In this document: piece by piece, positions 31,401 through 41,763 of the stretch
Layout: every line of letters starts with the position of its first letter
Numbering within the stretch: the first letter of the stretch is position 1
Assembly: GCA_029449235.1 (NCBI GenBank)
Contig: JANATG010000019.1
Span: forward strand, 372,001 to 436,000
Reading direction: 5' to 3'
Origin: Linnemannia schmuckeri
Taxonomy: Eukaryota > Mortierellomycota > Mortierellomycetes > Mortierellales > Mortierellaceae
DNA length: 64,000 nt
The notes under the pieces: model-generated
What the model saw: the letters and a program-made list of their open reading frames with translations, nothing else
Database searches by the model: none
Told to the model about the DNA's origin: nothing
Translations under genes and position numbers: made by a program

Positions 31401-33457
31401 ATTGCCATAGCCTTCCTTCCTTTGTGATTCTGCTGACGACTGAACCGCTGGACGACTGTGGTGTCAATCTCCTCCTGGACCAAAAAGGACTCGATACGTT
31501 TGATACCAATTTTGACAGCGACGGTCGCGGATATGACCATCGGAGTGAGACCAAGGGGCTTGTTTAACATGCCAAAGAGACCCATGCTGACAAAGATGAC
31601 TTCAGGTGTCATACGTCCGGGAGTAAAGTTGGGACCGCCGATGGTCGAGTAGACACTGAAGGTTGCCAAGGCCATAAGCAAGGTGATGGACGAGAAAAAG
31701 ATTGCGAAAAAGGCACGGAGAGTAGCCAGGGACTTTTCGGCCTTGATCTCGAGTCCACGCAGGCCATCGATCTTCTTGCGAAATGCATCCTCCCTAATAG
31801 TTTCAAATAGAAAATCGAAAAAAGGTTGTTTAGAAACTCTGTAGCTATTGCGGATAAAATTATCCCTACCAGCATACTTCATATAAAAAGAAAGAGAGAC
31901 TTACCAGCCATAGAGCTTGACAATCTTTATGTTGGACAAGACCTCAGACATCATCCTGACACGAGCATCCATGCGCTCCATCTTGTCCTCCTCATAGACA
32001 CTCATGAACCCGGCAAACTTGCCCTGAATCAGTGTAATGATAAAGAACACTGCGAAGCCCGCAAACAGCGACCAACCCAAGATCCTGTATAACAAGAAAC
32101 AGCCGACAATCAGTTCTGTAGGGAGGACGAACAAGAGCGGCAACATGTTAGACGCCATAACCCACTTTTCAGCGTCGACCGCCATATGGTTGGTGATCTC
32201 GCCGACGGTGCTCTTTTGGCGGGCCTGGGGCGACAGTTTGAGACCTTTGCGATAGATCATCGCGATAGTGGCCGCGCGGACCTGGTAGCCCGTCTCGAAT
32301 AAACCTTGACTCGACCCGGCAATCAGGATGGTGGCGGTTACATTGGCGACTAAGATACCCAAAGCGATCAAGAGCCCGTACTGGATCGATGGTGGTTCGA
32401 CCCCCTCGCGAATGGCGTTATGGTAGTTGACAAAGAATCCAAGAAGCTTGCCAAAGATGGCGGGTGGCATAAAGTACAAGAAGGCTCCGAGCACACGACC
32501 CAACAGCAAAAATATGATGCGACCCTTGAAAGAACCGAAGACTGCTTTGGACATAGAGGGGCTCTTCCCCTTACTATTAGCGCATGCGACTTCCTTCTCC
32601 CATGAGGCATTGACGCGTTCAAAGTTGACGTGGGCCATGAGAGCAGCAGGGACAATACCATCGACATCGTCTGGGCGAAGGGCACGCACATATCCAACAG
32701 AGATAGTCTCCTGAGCATAGTGAAAGGTCCATCGGGACCAGAGATTTGCTTGCTGGTACGGGGTGAGATGTTCCTGTTGACGACTGGCGATCTGGACCTT
32801 GGTGTTGTGACGAGGGAGAGCTTCGATAACAAAGGCGAGGGCGATGACAACTGTAAAAGCAGCAAGATTCTGGATGCAGGTGTCGTTGGTGGGCATGTCG
32901 GGGTTCTGGTGGAGGATGAAGAGTGCGAGGAAGGAGGTGATAATGGTGACGAGGTAATAAATGAATAGGTAGTCGGAGGATCGGATCTCATAGCGGTGCT
33001 CCATTTGGTTCACCTTCAGTGCTGTTGCCTACATCCATAAGAAACGGGAGGAAGAGATGTTCAGCCTTTTTGGCTTTTTTTTTCTTACGGGCACAAAAAA
33101 GGTCCATCAACAACAAACAAAATAAAACAAGGATGTACATGCATGACTTACCCACGCGACAAACATTAAGAGAGCACCAAGAGGGAGGCCATTGGATGCA
33201 TGAGGAGAAGCAGCGATGTAGAGGGCAAGTATGGACCCGAGGGCGATCAAGAGCTGAGTGGGCCAATAGATCCATGCAGTGCGACCATAATTGTGAGGAG
33301 TGCGCCTGTTGATGAGCCAGAGGATGCGAGAGACGAATGTGATGGTAGCGATGACAGCGGGAGGGCCAAGAAGGGTTGAATATCCACCATGGTGCATCAA
33401 GTACTCGATCCAGACCTTTATGGGATCATTCTGGTCTCTCGGGAGGGCTGTTGACAT
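28413..33457 (-). CDS. ABC transporter, ABCC/MRP subfamily, full length
   Basis: Four exons on the minus strand: 33457-33152, 33028-31905, 31793-30378, 30237-28413; frames join exactly and give 1556 residues. Layout TMD0-TMD1-NBD1-TMD2-NBD2. NBD1 has Walker A GRIGQGKSS (near residue 680), signature LSGGQKQR and the MRP-type Walker B YLLDDPLSAVDAHV with Asp replacing the catalytic Glu. NBD2 has Walker A GRTGAGKSS (near 1310), signature FSVGQRSL and Walker B VLVLDEATAAVD followed by the H-loop IAHRIKT. An acidic linker (NTIVEEEEDGDKKGG) separates NBD1 from TMD2. The N-terminal ~150 residues carry extra membrane helices, as in vacuolar MRPs such as yeast Ycf1/Bpt1. Likely exports glutathione conjugates or other organic anions, at vacuole or plasma membrane. 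NBD2 contains a ~45-residue Ser/Gly-rich insertion after FRIIEAADSFW. Substrate not deducible. Confidence 0.93.
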
Positions 33458-33742
33458 GAGTGAATGGAAAGGAAGGGGAAGCGGGATGGAGAAAGATAGG
33501 AGAGAGTGTGAGTGTGAGTGAAGAAAGATTAAAGAAAGGGGAATGCTTGCTTCTTATACCTGTTAGCAATCGAAACTAATGAGATACAAACTGATTGATC
33601 AGTGGACTCGTTTGGATAGAGGTGCCACCAGTTTTAGACATCGATGCATCCAATGCATCCAATCAGTTTCCAGAAAAATGAAGGTTGCGTGGCTCTAGCA
33701 CACTACTTTCAACCCTTTTTTTTCACTTTCCTGCTCTTTTTG

Positions 33743-33777
<35 letters not shown>

Positions 33778-34407
33778 GTTTTGTTGCTTGTGAGCAGAAA
33801 AGACAAAGGAGGGCTCTCTCTGTGTTCCCACACGCCCACCCAATCCTCTTTTTGCGCCCATCCTTGCACAATAATTGCATCCTCCCATCCCTTTTTCCCT
33901 CTTGCAAGTCCGAATCAAACAAGACAACAAGGTTCTACAAGTTCCCAATCAACCATCTCACTTTTCAATTGTCCGTTGGTGTATCAATTGACACTTCCAT
34001 TACAGACCACAATAATAGATAATAGCTGAAAACGTGTCTGCTTTTCTTGTCCCAGCAATGGCCAAAAAGTAAAAATCTAGAGTTTGTCAGTTTGACTTTG
34101 ACATCCCACCACCGCTTGACCACGCGTTTTTTGACATACAAATATTTGTTCACTTCAGCATTTGCTTTGACTTTGCTCCTGTTCGGATAAAGAACAGAAT
34201 CTACGCAAGGATCCCTCCCTCCTTGTTTATCAATCACTCCTCTTCCAACTTTTTTAAGCTAGTGATCTTGGCAAAAAGAGATATCGGCTGCGAGTTTCCA
34301 CAGTTGATAAAAATTGCATGGATTTGTTAACAACAGATCTCCTCTCATCTTCTGACACATTCTCCTTTCAAACGTAACATGGCTGAAAAACGGACTTTGA
34401 AAAAAAA
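33458..34407. other. Promoter side of ABC gene; T-run
   Basis: Contains a T run of about 30 bp starting near 33745. Otherwise only short unsupported frames; no gene recognised. Confidence 0.4.
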
Positions 34408-34490
34408 GGAAATTCGACTTTCAAAATGAAAAAGGGAATTCGACTTTCTCTCTTTCCTTCCAAATAGAAAGGGGGGGAATTCGACTTTTG
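34408..34490 (+). repeat. Three copies of GGAATTCGACTTT
   Basis: Copies at about 34408, 34434 and 34475 (GGAAATTCGACTTT, GGGAATTCGACTTT, GGGGAATTCGACTTT), separated by A- and C/T-rich spacers. Confidence 0.7.
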
Positions 34491-34982
34491 AATTGAGAGC
34501 CTGCAGCACATCTCTCTCACACACACTCGCACGTTCACATACCCTTTGTGTCCCTTCCGCAGTTTTCGGCAACTACATGATCATCCTCTATCCCGATTGC
34601 ACCCCCTGCTAGACTTATTTTTTCCTCCGGAGCCAATTGGCTGTTGTATGGGAAAAGAGCCATACCCATCGTGCGAGCACACGTGCGTTTAGTAATAGTC
34701 GGAGCAGCCGTACCCCGCGCGAAACTTTGCAACTATGCCACATTGTATCTCCTTTTCCTCTGCGCAGTGGAGTGATGGTCTAGCGATCAATGCGCCGCGT
34801 TGAAGAAAGGGAGCCGGATAGGAGAATCTAGGTCAGTCTCTTTTTTAGCACGCACAAAAAAAAAAAAAAAAAACGAGGCAATAGATGAAGGAGGTGGAGG
34901 GTGCCAAATCAGACACATTAACGTGATTTCGAAGGAACCAGAGGGTCCAAGCAGATTCACATATCCGCAGAAGCAGTTTCGC

Positions 34983-35100
34983 TTTTCCGTCGCAACGGAA
35001 TCATTTTTCAGAACCAACGGATTTGATTTTCCGTCGCGACGGATTTTCAGAATCGCTCCACGAGTCCACGACGGATCTGAAAATCCGTTGTGACGGAAAA
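34983..35100. repeat. Foldback element with CCGTCGCGACGG palindromes
   Basis: Two direct copies (34983-35011 and 35027-35050) and one inverted copy (35077-35100) of a unit that runs TTTTCCGTCGCGACGG then ATTTTCAG. The core CCGTCGCGACGG at 35031-35042 is itself a perfect palindrome. The direct and inverted copies could form stem-loops. No reading frame explains the pattern. Confidence 0.75.
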
Positions 35101-35215
35101 TGATATCCGTTTCCACAGTCACGCGCTGAAGTGTGGACTTCCCCTTAAGCGCTCCTGGTAGAATTTATTTGCTACTTCTGTTCCTACTTCAGGACGACCA
35201 TTCGTTACGCAAAAC

Positions 35216-35279
35216 ATGCGATGAAATCTTCCCAAGCACAGCGCATACGATGGAAAATCTTCCCAAATACAACACATGC
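35216..35279 (+). repeat. 31-bp tandem duplication beside 25S relic
   Basis: Two imperfect copies around AAATCTTCCCAAGCACAGCG and AAATCTTCCCAAATACAACA, each followed by CATAC/CATGC, ending a few bases before the rRNA fragment at 35284. Confidence 0.65.
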
Positions 35280-35283
35280 ATAG

Positions 35284-35331
35284 AACGAGGGATAACTGTC
35301 TTGTGGCAGCCAAGCGTTCATAACGACGTTT
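35284..35331 (+). rRNA. Third 25S/28S rRNA fragment, short
   Basis: GAGGGATAACTGTCTTGTGG then CAGCCAAGCGTTCATAACGA and CGTT match the large-subunit rRNA segment that begins at the left edge of the two larger fragments. Similarity stops after about 48 nt. Confidence 0.72.
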
Positions 35332-35575
35332 TGGAGCTCTTTCTGCTGTGGATATAGGGTGTTATGGAGCGATAGTAGAATAGTGTGAGGATAGGAATAA
35401 AAGGACAGAGCGCGCCGCCGTAGTTCTTCTCTCCTTGCCATTAATTTTTTGTCCTGTTCGCAAAACGCGTCATGACCATGGTCATAGATCGGGCACCCGA
35501 GGCAACGTATAAAAAGAATGAATGAAAAACATATCTCCTCTCCTTCCCTCACTGTCTCACTCTCTCACTCTCTCT

Positions 35576-35623
<48 letters not shown>

Positions 35624-36297
35624 CTCGGCAAAGAATACCTTCTTTTCTCATATCAGATCTCAACCCTTCCCATTAATGTTGTTCATCCTCCTTTTTTTTT
35701 GCTTATTTCGTTTCCTTCTCACTCTCACAACCCCCTACGAGAAACGAAGAAAGCGGACGAAAAAATATGGACATGAATGGGCATGGAGAACTCATGGGTA
35801 TGTGTTATGCACGTGGGGTGTCGATCCCTGTACATTCTAGGACACCAAAGCCCTCCTCTCTTTCCTTCTCACCCTTCCTTCTTCACTTGCTCTCGGCTTC
35901 TCGCACTCTCGGTCTCTGCCTCTTTTGATCTTGCTTCGTTCCTCCTTTGCGCTTGTGCCCTATGTACCATCGCCGTTATCAGACATTAGACCCACAGCGA
36001 TCTGATATGACGTGTGTCGGTTGGGCAGGAGTCAATTAATTTCTGTGCGATAGACTACCATAACAACATCCATTTCACCCGTAACATTACTTTTCTAATC
36101 CTTACACTTTACTGCGATGCCGTTAAAATTAACTTCCGCCTCGCACCTAAAGGATCGAAGGATCAACCACTCATGACTCTCATCCGCATCATCCAAATAA
36201 AAAAAGTGAGTCGATAAAGCCTGTCCCTACAGATATCGGTTAGCCACAAGCCCAGGAAAAAAAAAAAAAAAAAAAAAAAAAAGGTCTGTGTCAGAGC
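35332..36297. other. Intergenic with T45 and A tracts
   Basis: An uninterrupted T45 tract at 35579-35623 follows a (CT)n run, and an A tract of about 25 bp lies near 36258-36283. No gene seen. Confidence 0.5.
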
Positions 36298-36540
36298 TAT
36301 GTAAAAAAAAGTCCCTGCCAGTCATGTAAAAAATGTCCGTGTTAGTCCCATGTCCAAAAACAGTGTTAGCCCCATGTAAGAAAAATCGAATTAAACTCAT
36401 GTAGCAGAGAGGAAAAAATAGGACGCTAGATCCATGTAAAAAGTATGGACGAGTGTAGAACAGGGCAATATTGCGAGCAAGGGGTGAACGGAGGTCGAAA
36501 TTAAGGGGGGCCTTCCCACTAATCCCATGTAAAATGAGCG
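36298..36540. repeat. Degenerate ~25-bp tandem repeat around CATGTAAAAA
   Basis: The motif (T/C)ATGTAAAAA or a variant recurs at 36298, 36323, 36349, 36373 and 36398, a period of 24-26 bp. Units are joined by GTGTTAGTCCC-like sequence, and outlying copies occur at 36432 and about 36528. Confidence 0.75.
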
Positions 36541-39021
36541 AGCGGAGGCCAAAAAAATCTGATCGCTTACCACTTCGCTCGCAGCCCTGCAAAATTCACA
36601 AAATGGGACATTGATCACTTTTGGGATATGACCGGTCTTTTCATCCCCCACACAAAATTGAAAAAAAGATAGCACTGCCTCCCACCGACAAATCTGCAGG
36701 GGATCGTCCACTCATAAGGGATGCCCTTCTGGATCTCGCCTCGACTTCTCTTTTCTCGCAAAAATATATTCTCCGCTTCTGTTGTGTTGCGCGATAGGCC
36801 ATGCTGACAAGACGAAAGAGAAAGATAGAACTTGGGCTATGCTGCATATCCAACAGCTAACTTTGTTTATGTCAGGCAAGAAACGGGTACTAGTTTACCT
36901 CCACCAGACGACAAGCTTGTGGACAAGTGCTTGCTAAATTGCTCGCCCTTTTTTTTTGTTCTAGTCCTTCAGAATTGGCACGAAGAAAAAAGAGGAGGGA
37001 CAAGGGTAACTGTAGAGTCGAAAAGACATCATCGCATAAAAAGACAAGGGGGTGAGATCTGAGAAGAAACAGAGAGAAGGGCTTAGGAGGTGAAAGGACA
37101 ATTCGGCAAGCTGGTGATTCCACCGCGAAGAAGCGCAAAAAAAAAAAAGAGAGATAGGGGACTCAGGAAAAATGGAAGCGAATGTCGGCAAGGGTTCTCT
37201 TTCTCTCCTTTCCTCCCCTTTTTCTTACAGGTGTCTGCAAAGTCGACCATCAATTGAAGGTGGAAAGTGATAAGAGATCAAGGATTAAATATCCTGCTAT
37301 GTAAGCTATGTATCGCAACTACTCATTCATACACTCATACAGTTACGAGGATTGTCCTTGTCCAGGCTTTGCCCTTTGCCGCCTCGCCCCTGTTTTTATT
37401 TCTGGCTGGCGTGCGCGGTCGTTAGAGTTGCGCGGATGATGAAGGGAAGAAAGGCAAAATAAAGTGCTGGCTGACTCGTTAGCTGGACAATTGCGCCCCG
37501 TCCCTTTGGAAAAAAAAAGAAAAAGATACAAGAGGTGCATAACTATACGTACGGCGAAGCAACCCTGCTAAGAACAGAACTCAAGAGGGAAGGGAAAGGG
37601 AAAGTAGAGGGGAAAAGGGGACGGATGTGGTGTGGTGGACATAGAGTAGAGATAGTAGAAAGAGAAGAGGAGGAAGGCGTTTATTTTTGAATCCCGCTTG
37701 ATACTGCCTGTCTCTTACTGTCATCTTCTAGGGGGAAAGGGAAATAGACATCGCAGTAGAAAGACAGCCTGACTGACAAAGGGACAAAAAAGATGTGTAG
37801 GAATGTACGGCTGTGCATAAATTCTCGACCAAACAATGTCCTATACCCCCTCCCCCTCTTTCTACCTTACTCACATTGCTCGGCTATTCTTCCTCGCGAT
37901 GTCCTACTTTGTTGTTGCTTGCTTGACTTGCTTGTTGCTGCTTATTCAGCATTGCTTGCCGTCAATTGTTCAGTTGCTTGTTGTCGATGGTTGACCGTTT
38001 CTACACACACTGCACCTTCGGTTCCTTCCTTCAAAGCGAGAGCTTCCAACTTTTGTCATCCCCAATCGTTTGTTGGCGCCTTAAACCGCGGCCCCTTTTT
38101 TCATTATTACTGTGGTTTCTCGGTCTCTCAATTGATGCAAAAGGCAACTGAGCACCTGGGTAGAAGGCTCCAAAATCTTTGTGTCTTTGACTTTTCGTCC
38201 ACTTCATTTTGAGTCTCGCTCGTTCTTCGACGATCATGCAGCACATTCCTTCTTTACACCTCGCCTACCGCGCCTTCTTGGCGATTAAGGCATCAAGGAG
38301 TGCATCACATCATTAAGAGACAAACACGATGATTTAGCGACAAGGGCGCGGCGCATTCGAATGGATAGTGATCGAGGTAACTAATGCACCATATTGATCC
38401 GCATTTTTTTTCTTCCGTTCATGTTTTTTTGCTCCGTCCTGTATGTTTACTTCTTTTTTCTTCTTTCCCGCTTACCTGTAGGGCTAAACAACACGACGAA
38501 GCGACGACAACATATGCAACCCCATCCCCCTCGCATTTTTTCTCTCTGTATCCTTTGTCCAGTGGGACACTTTTTTTTTTGCTGCCCTAGAAAAAGATTT
38601 TTGTCCACCACTGCCACACCTAAAAATACAATGCACAATTCCCATGCGAGTTTTGGTCGTCGCCCCCTTTCTTTTTCGCTGCAGATACAGATGGATGGAT
38701 GAATGCACAGTAGGGCTAGGGCTGGAGGTACTTGGCACAGACAGCAATACACTCGTTTGTAGTTCCCATTGAGTTGTCCGCTTGGCCATCGTTTTTCCAT
38801 AAGTAGCCAAGGCCAACTCCCTCCTCGCTCGCAATTTTTTTTTCTTTCTTCTCTCCTGCCTTTCCCTTATCATTTTTGTTTCCTAATTCGCGTACTATAC
38901 ATTTAATACCTAATTTTCAGCATTCACGTAGCGTTCATACCTCCTTCCCCTCCTCTCTCCTTTTGCATACATATATCCACTCACTTCCACGTTTTGACGA
39001 CATAGTACATACCCCTAAAAG
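36541..39021. other. Long gene-free stretch
   Basis: About 2.5 kb with only short low-complexity frames on either strand. The last few hundred bases are pyrimidine-rich and probably hold the promoter and leader of the fucosyltransferase-like gene. No gene recognised. Confidence 0.45.
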
Positions 39022-40692
39022 ATGCAGAAGGACATTCTCCCTCAACATAAACACTCCTTCCACCATTACCATCACCAAAATTCACAACCCCAAGGAGGAT
39101 GGTGCTACCGTCGCGGGTTCCGCAACCGCACCCTCGTCGGCCTCTTCGCCATCATCTTCCTCTCTGCCCGGATACTCCACACTTCCTTCGAATTCCGTTT
39201 CTCCCCTTCCTCCTCCACAGACGATGTTGAAGAAATAGAGTTCGATTTCGAAAACATCATCCGCACCCCCTCACAACCATCCCTCACCCTCTCCCCGGGA
39301 CCCGTCGAACCTGCATTCTCACTTCTCGACCCTAATACAAAGTACCTTTCGTACATGCCCTTTGCCGGAATCACCAACCAGTTCATTGCCCTCCAAGGCG
39401 CAGCATTCGCCGCTCGCCGACTTAACAGGACATTGATTATCCCACCCATTGTTTCGAACACGCATGATCGAGAAAATACACACCAGCCTTGGTCGCAGTT
39501 CTTTGACCTCCCCCGGTTTACGGAACTCACAGGCGTCCCCGTCCTCGAATGGTCTGACGTCCGCCCGCTTGACCCACTCCAGTACCAACTTGGGGTTGAC
39601 CATGCGGCCCGGTACGGCAAAGGGCCACGAGCCCAGGAATGGTCCGAGTTGGCTCAGAACATTACCTGCCAGATCGTCTATGGCTACGGAGCCCCCGACC
39701 TCGATATCAACATCTCGGCAAAATACTTCATGTGGCATTTCTTGATGCGCCCCAACTTTGTACGCCCCCCACCCAAGAAACCCGAGACGCCCACCTATGA
39801 CAGGACCAAGATTGCGAGAGATAATGTCCATGAGGATGACTTGGTTGTGATGGAGGATCTGTTGGCGAGGTATAGCGATTATGAGGACCCGAGACCGGAG
39901 GAGAATGGCGGTCAGCCAGCCGTGCTGTTTATGGCAGATTTGTTTAATATCAAGGATCCTTTTCATAACGATCGGTTCTGGTTGGAGGCTGGACGGTTTT
40001 TCCATTTCTTGCCGGAGGTGATTGAGTATGCAAGGGTTTTGGTCCATGAGAAGACCAAGTCGGATGTTATCCAAGCCGCCCTAGGTGGCCTTATCCAGCA
40101 GGCCACCGGTGTCGATGTCTCCTCCTTTGTTGATGGCCAAGAACAAGAAGAGCTCGACGGTATCGAAGAAGAATACACCCCCTCTTCGCCCCAAGAACTC
40201 GCCGAAACCGCATCCGTACTCCCCCACAACCCCTACATCGCAATCCACATGCGCAGAGGCGACATTTGGAAAAAATGCTCCTCCGTCAACCGGGCCGTCT
40301 GCATCATCCCCTTCGAACTCTACGAAGAAGCCGTCTCCCGAGCCCGCCAAGCTGCCCTCACCTCCGGCCTCATCTCCCCCCACCAGAACCTCCCCGTCAT
40401 CGTCACAACCGATTCAGAATCCGAGGAAGACTTTGCAAAAATTAAGGAGTTGGGTTGGCATCGGTTGGATCACTCGGAGTACGCGACGACGGAGAGATGG
40501 GGGTTCTTTGGTCCTGCGATGATTGATGCGGTGATCTTGGCGCATTCCGAGGTGTTTGTGGGTAGTGCCAAGTCGACGATGACCAAGGTTGCTGCTTTGA
40601 GGCAGCGGGCTTGGTGGGGTCGGACTGCCTTGTATCCGCATACTGAAGAGGAGACTGTTCGACGGACTCATGTTCAGAAGGGTAGAATCTAG
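39022..40692 (+). CDS. Fucosyltransferase-like type II membrane protein (O-FucT superfamily)
   Basis: Single exon, 556 residues from MQKDILPQHK. A His/Gln-rich cytosolic tail is followed by one signal anchor (LVGLFAIIFLSARIL, about residues 38-52), a stem and a lumenal catalytic region. Features of the GDP-fucose protein O-fucosyltransferase superfamily are YLSYMPFAGITNQFIALQGA (N-terminal nucleotide-sugar fold with the G-x-x-NQ element), the central YIAIHMRRGDIW (conserved HxRRGD-type motif) and the C-terminal VFVGSAKSTMTKVAALRQ. Four or five potential N-glycosylation sites. Probably a Golgi or ER enzyme transferring fucose to glycans or proteins; fucose is a known wall sugar in Mucoromycota. 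Exact acceptor unknown. No intron, unlike most neighbours. Confidence 0.83.
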   Translation: MQKDILPQHKHSFHHYHHQNSQPQGGWCYRRGFRNRTLVGLFAIIFLSARILHTSFEFRFSPSSSTDDVEEIEFDFENIIRTPSQPSLTLSPGPVEPAFSLLDPNTKYLSYMPFAGITNQFIALQGAAFAARRLNRTLIIPPIVSNTHDRENTHQPWSQFFDLPRFTELTGVPVLEWSDVRPLDPLQYQLGVDHAARYGKGPRAQEWSELAQNITCQIVYGYGAPDLDINISAKYFMWHFLMRPNFVRPPPKKPETPTYDRTKIARDNVHEDDLVVMEDLLARYSDYEDPRPEENGGQPAVLFMADLFNIKDPFHNDRFWLEAGRFFHFLPEVIEYARVLVHEKTKSDVIQAALGGLIQQATGVDVSSFVDGQEQEELDGIEEEYTPSSPQELAETASVLPHNPYIAIHMRRGDIWKKCSSVNRAVCIIPFELYEEAVSRARQAALTSGLISPHQNLPVIVTTDSESEEDFAKIKELGWHRLDHSEYATTERWGFFGPAMIDAVILAHSEVFVGSAKSTMTKVAALRQRAWWGRTALYPHTEEETVRRTHVQKGRI

Positions 40693-40997
40693 CGTGGGTG
40701 CGGGTGAGAAGGGGAAGGATCTACCAGTTAATTACACACAACAGCATTGTACATATTCCATTTTGCATTTTTTTTTTATCCTATTTGTAACATTAAACAC
40801 TTTTGTTATGCCCATGAATATTCCTCGCTCGCCCATTTCGCAAATTCAGTAGTTACGATTGTTTATTTGACAAAACAGGTCTGGATGTCTGCCTCTAGCA
40901 ATTGCTCAGCAATCAGCAAAAAAAGCACGCACGCACACACCCACCACCTCTTTTTTTTTTTTTTTTTAAAAAAAAAGTTATTATCTTTTCCCTCCCT
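40693..40997. other. Convergent spacer
   Basis: 3' flanks of the fucosyltransferase-like gene and the first DUF1772 gene, including a T17/A9 junction near 40952-40977. No gene seen. Confidence 0.5.
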
Positions 40998-41763
40998 CTA
41001 GACAGACTTGACGTGCAAGACGCCAAAAAGTGAAACGAACAATGCTAAAGCATTCAAGCCCACACGTCCATACTGGTTTCGGTTCCACTGGGCCATCTTC
41101 TTGACGATGGTTCCATCATCCCGTCCAGTCTTGTTCAATTCAAAGAGGGGTCCGTTGATGGGGATGAAGAAGGCGGCGGTGTAGGGGAGGATGGAGCCCA
41201 TGATGAGGGAGGAGTAGAGGAAGAACCGGTTCTTGGTCTTGTAGTAGATGTAAGATCCACCCAGGACGCTTACGGCGATTGCTGATACTTGGATCGCTAT
41301 TTTGTTTTTGAAGAGTGATAGGAGAGGGGGATTGGAGAGGAAGGAGATGTTAAGGGGGCGAGCACATTTTATGAGAAGTGAACACGCAAACAAACAAATA
41401 AACTCAAAGAAAGAAACGTTATAAAAGAACTAGCAAAGTAATAATCGCCTTGTGTACATATTCTTTTTCACTCGTTCTTCTTTCTCTTCAACCAAACAAT
41501 CCCCATTCATTCACCACCAAACAACATCGACGAGCAACTGAAAACTAAAAAAAGCAAGGCCTACTCATGGCGGGAAAGGCGGTCTCGCACCAAACGGCGA
41601 GTGAGCTGGTAGGAGAGAATTTGGCGAGGGCGGGCATGATCATGGTGTTGTAGGATAATCCGGCACCGGTGGCGATGCCCATTGAAGCGATGGTGATCGA
41701 TTTTGTGAACAGGAGAACATTGTCTCCGTTAAACACTGAGTTGAAGTAGTGTGGCAGCGACAT
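40998..41763 (-). CDS. DUF1772 family membrane protein (copy 1)
   Basis: Two exons, 41763-41565 and 41296-40998, 165 residues. MSLPHYFNSVFNGDNVLLFT leads into four hydrophobic segments. Family features: AGLSYNTMIMPALAKF, AVWCETAF, the GGSYIYYKTKNRFFLYSSLI segment, ILPYTAAFFIPINGPLFELN, and a C-terminal RVGLNALALFVSLFGVL helix. DUF1772 includes small four-helix membrane proteins such as fungal anthrone oxygenase-like enzymes, but most fungal members have no assigned reaction. The intron (about 268 nt) interrupts after the same 199-nt first exon as in the paralogue at 44495. No polyketide genes are nearby, so an anthrone oxygenase role is not implied. Confidence 0.82.

Noticed and set aside
30806..31567. 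253-codon plus-strand frame inside the ABC transporter
   Set aside because: It is the antisense shadow of conserved NBD1 coding sequence.
39319..40074. 251-codon minus-strand frame inside the fucosyltransferase-like gene
   Set aside because: Antisense shadow; the plus-strand product carries the family motifs.
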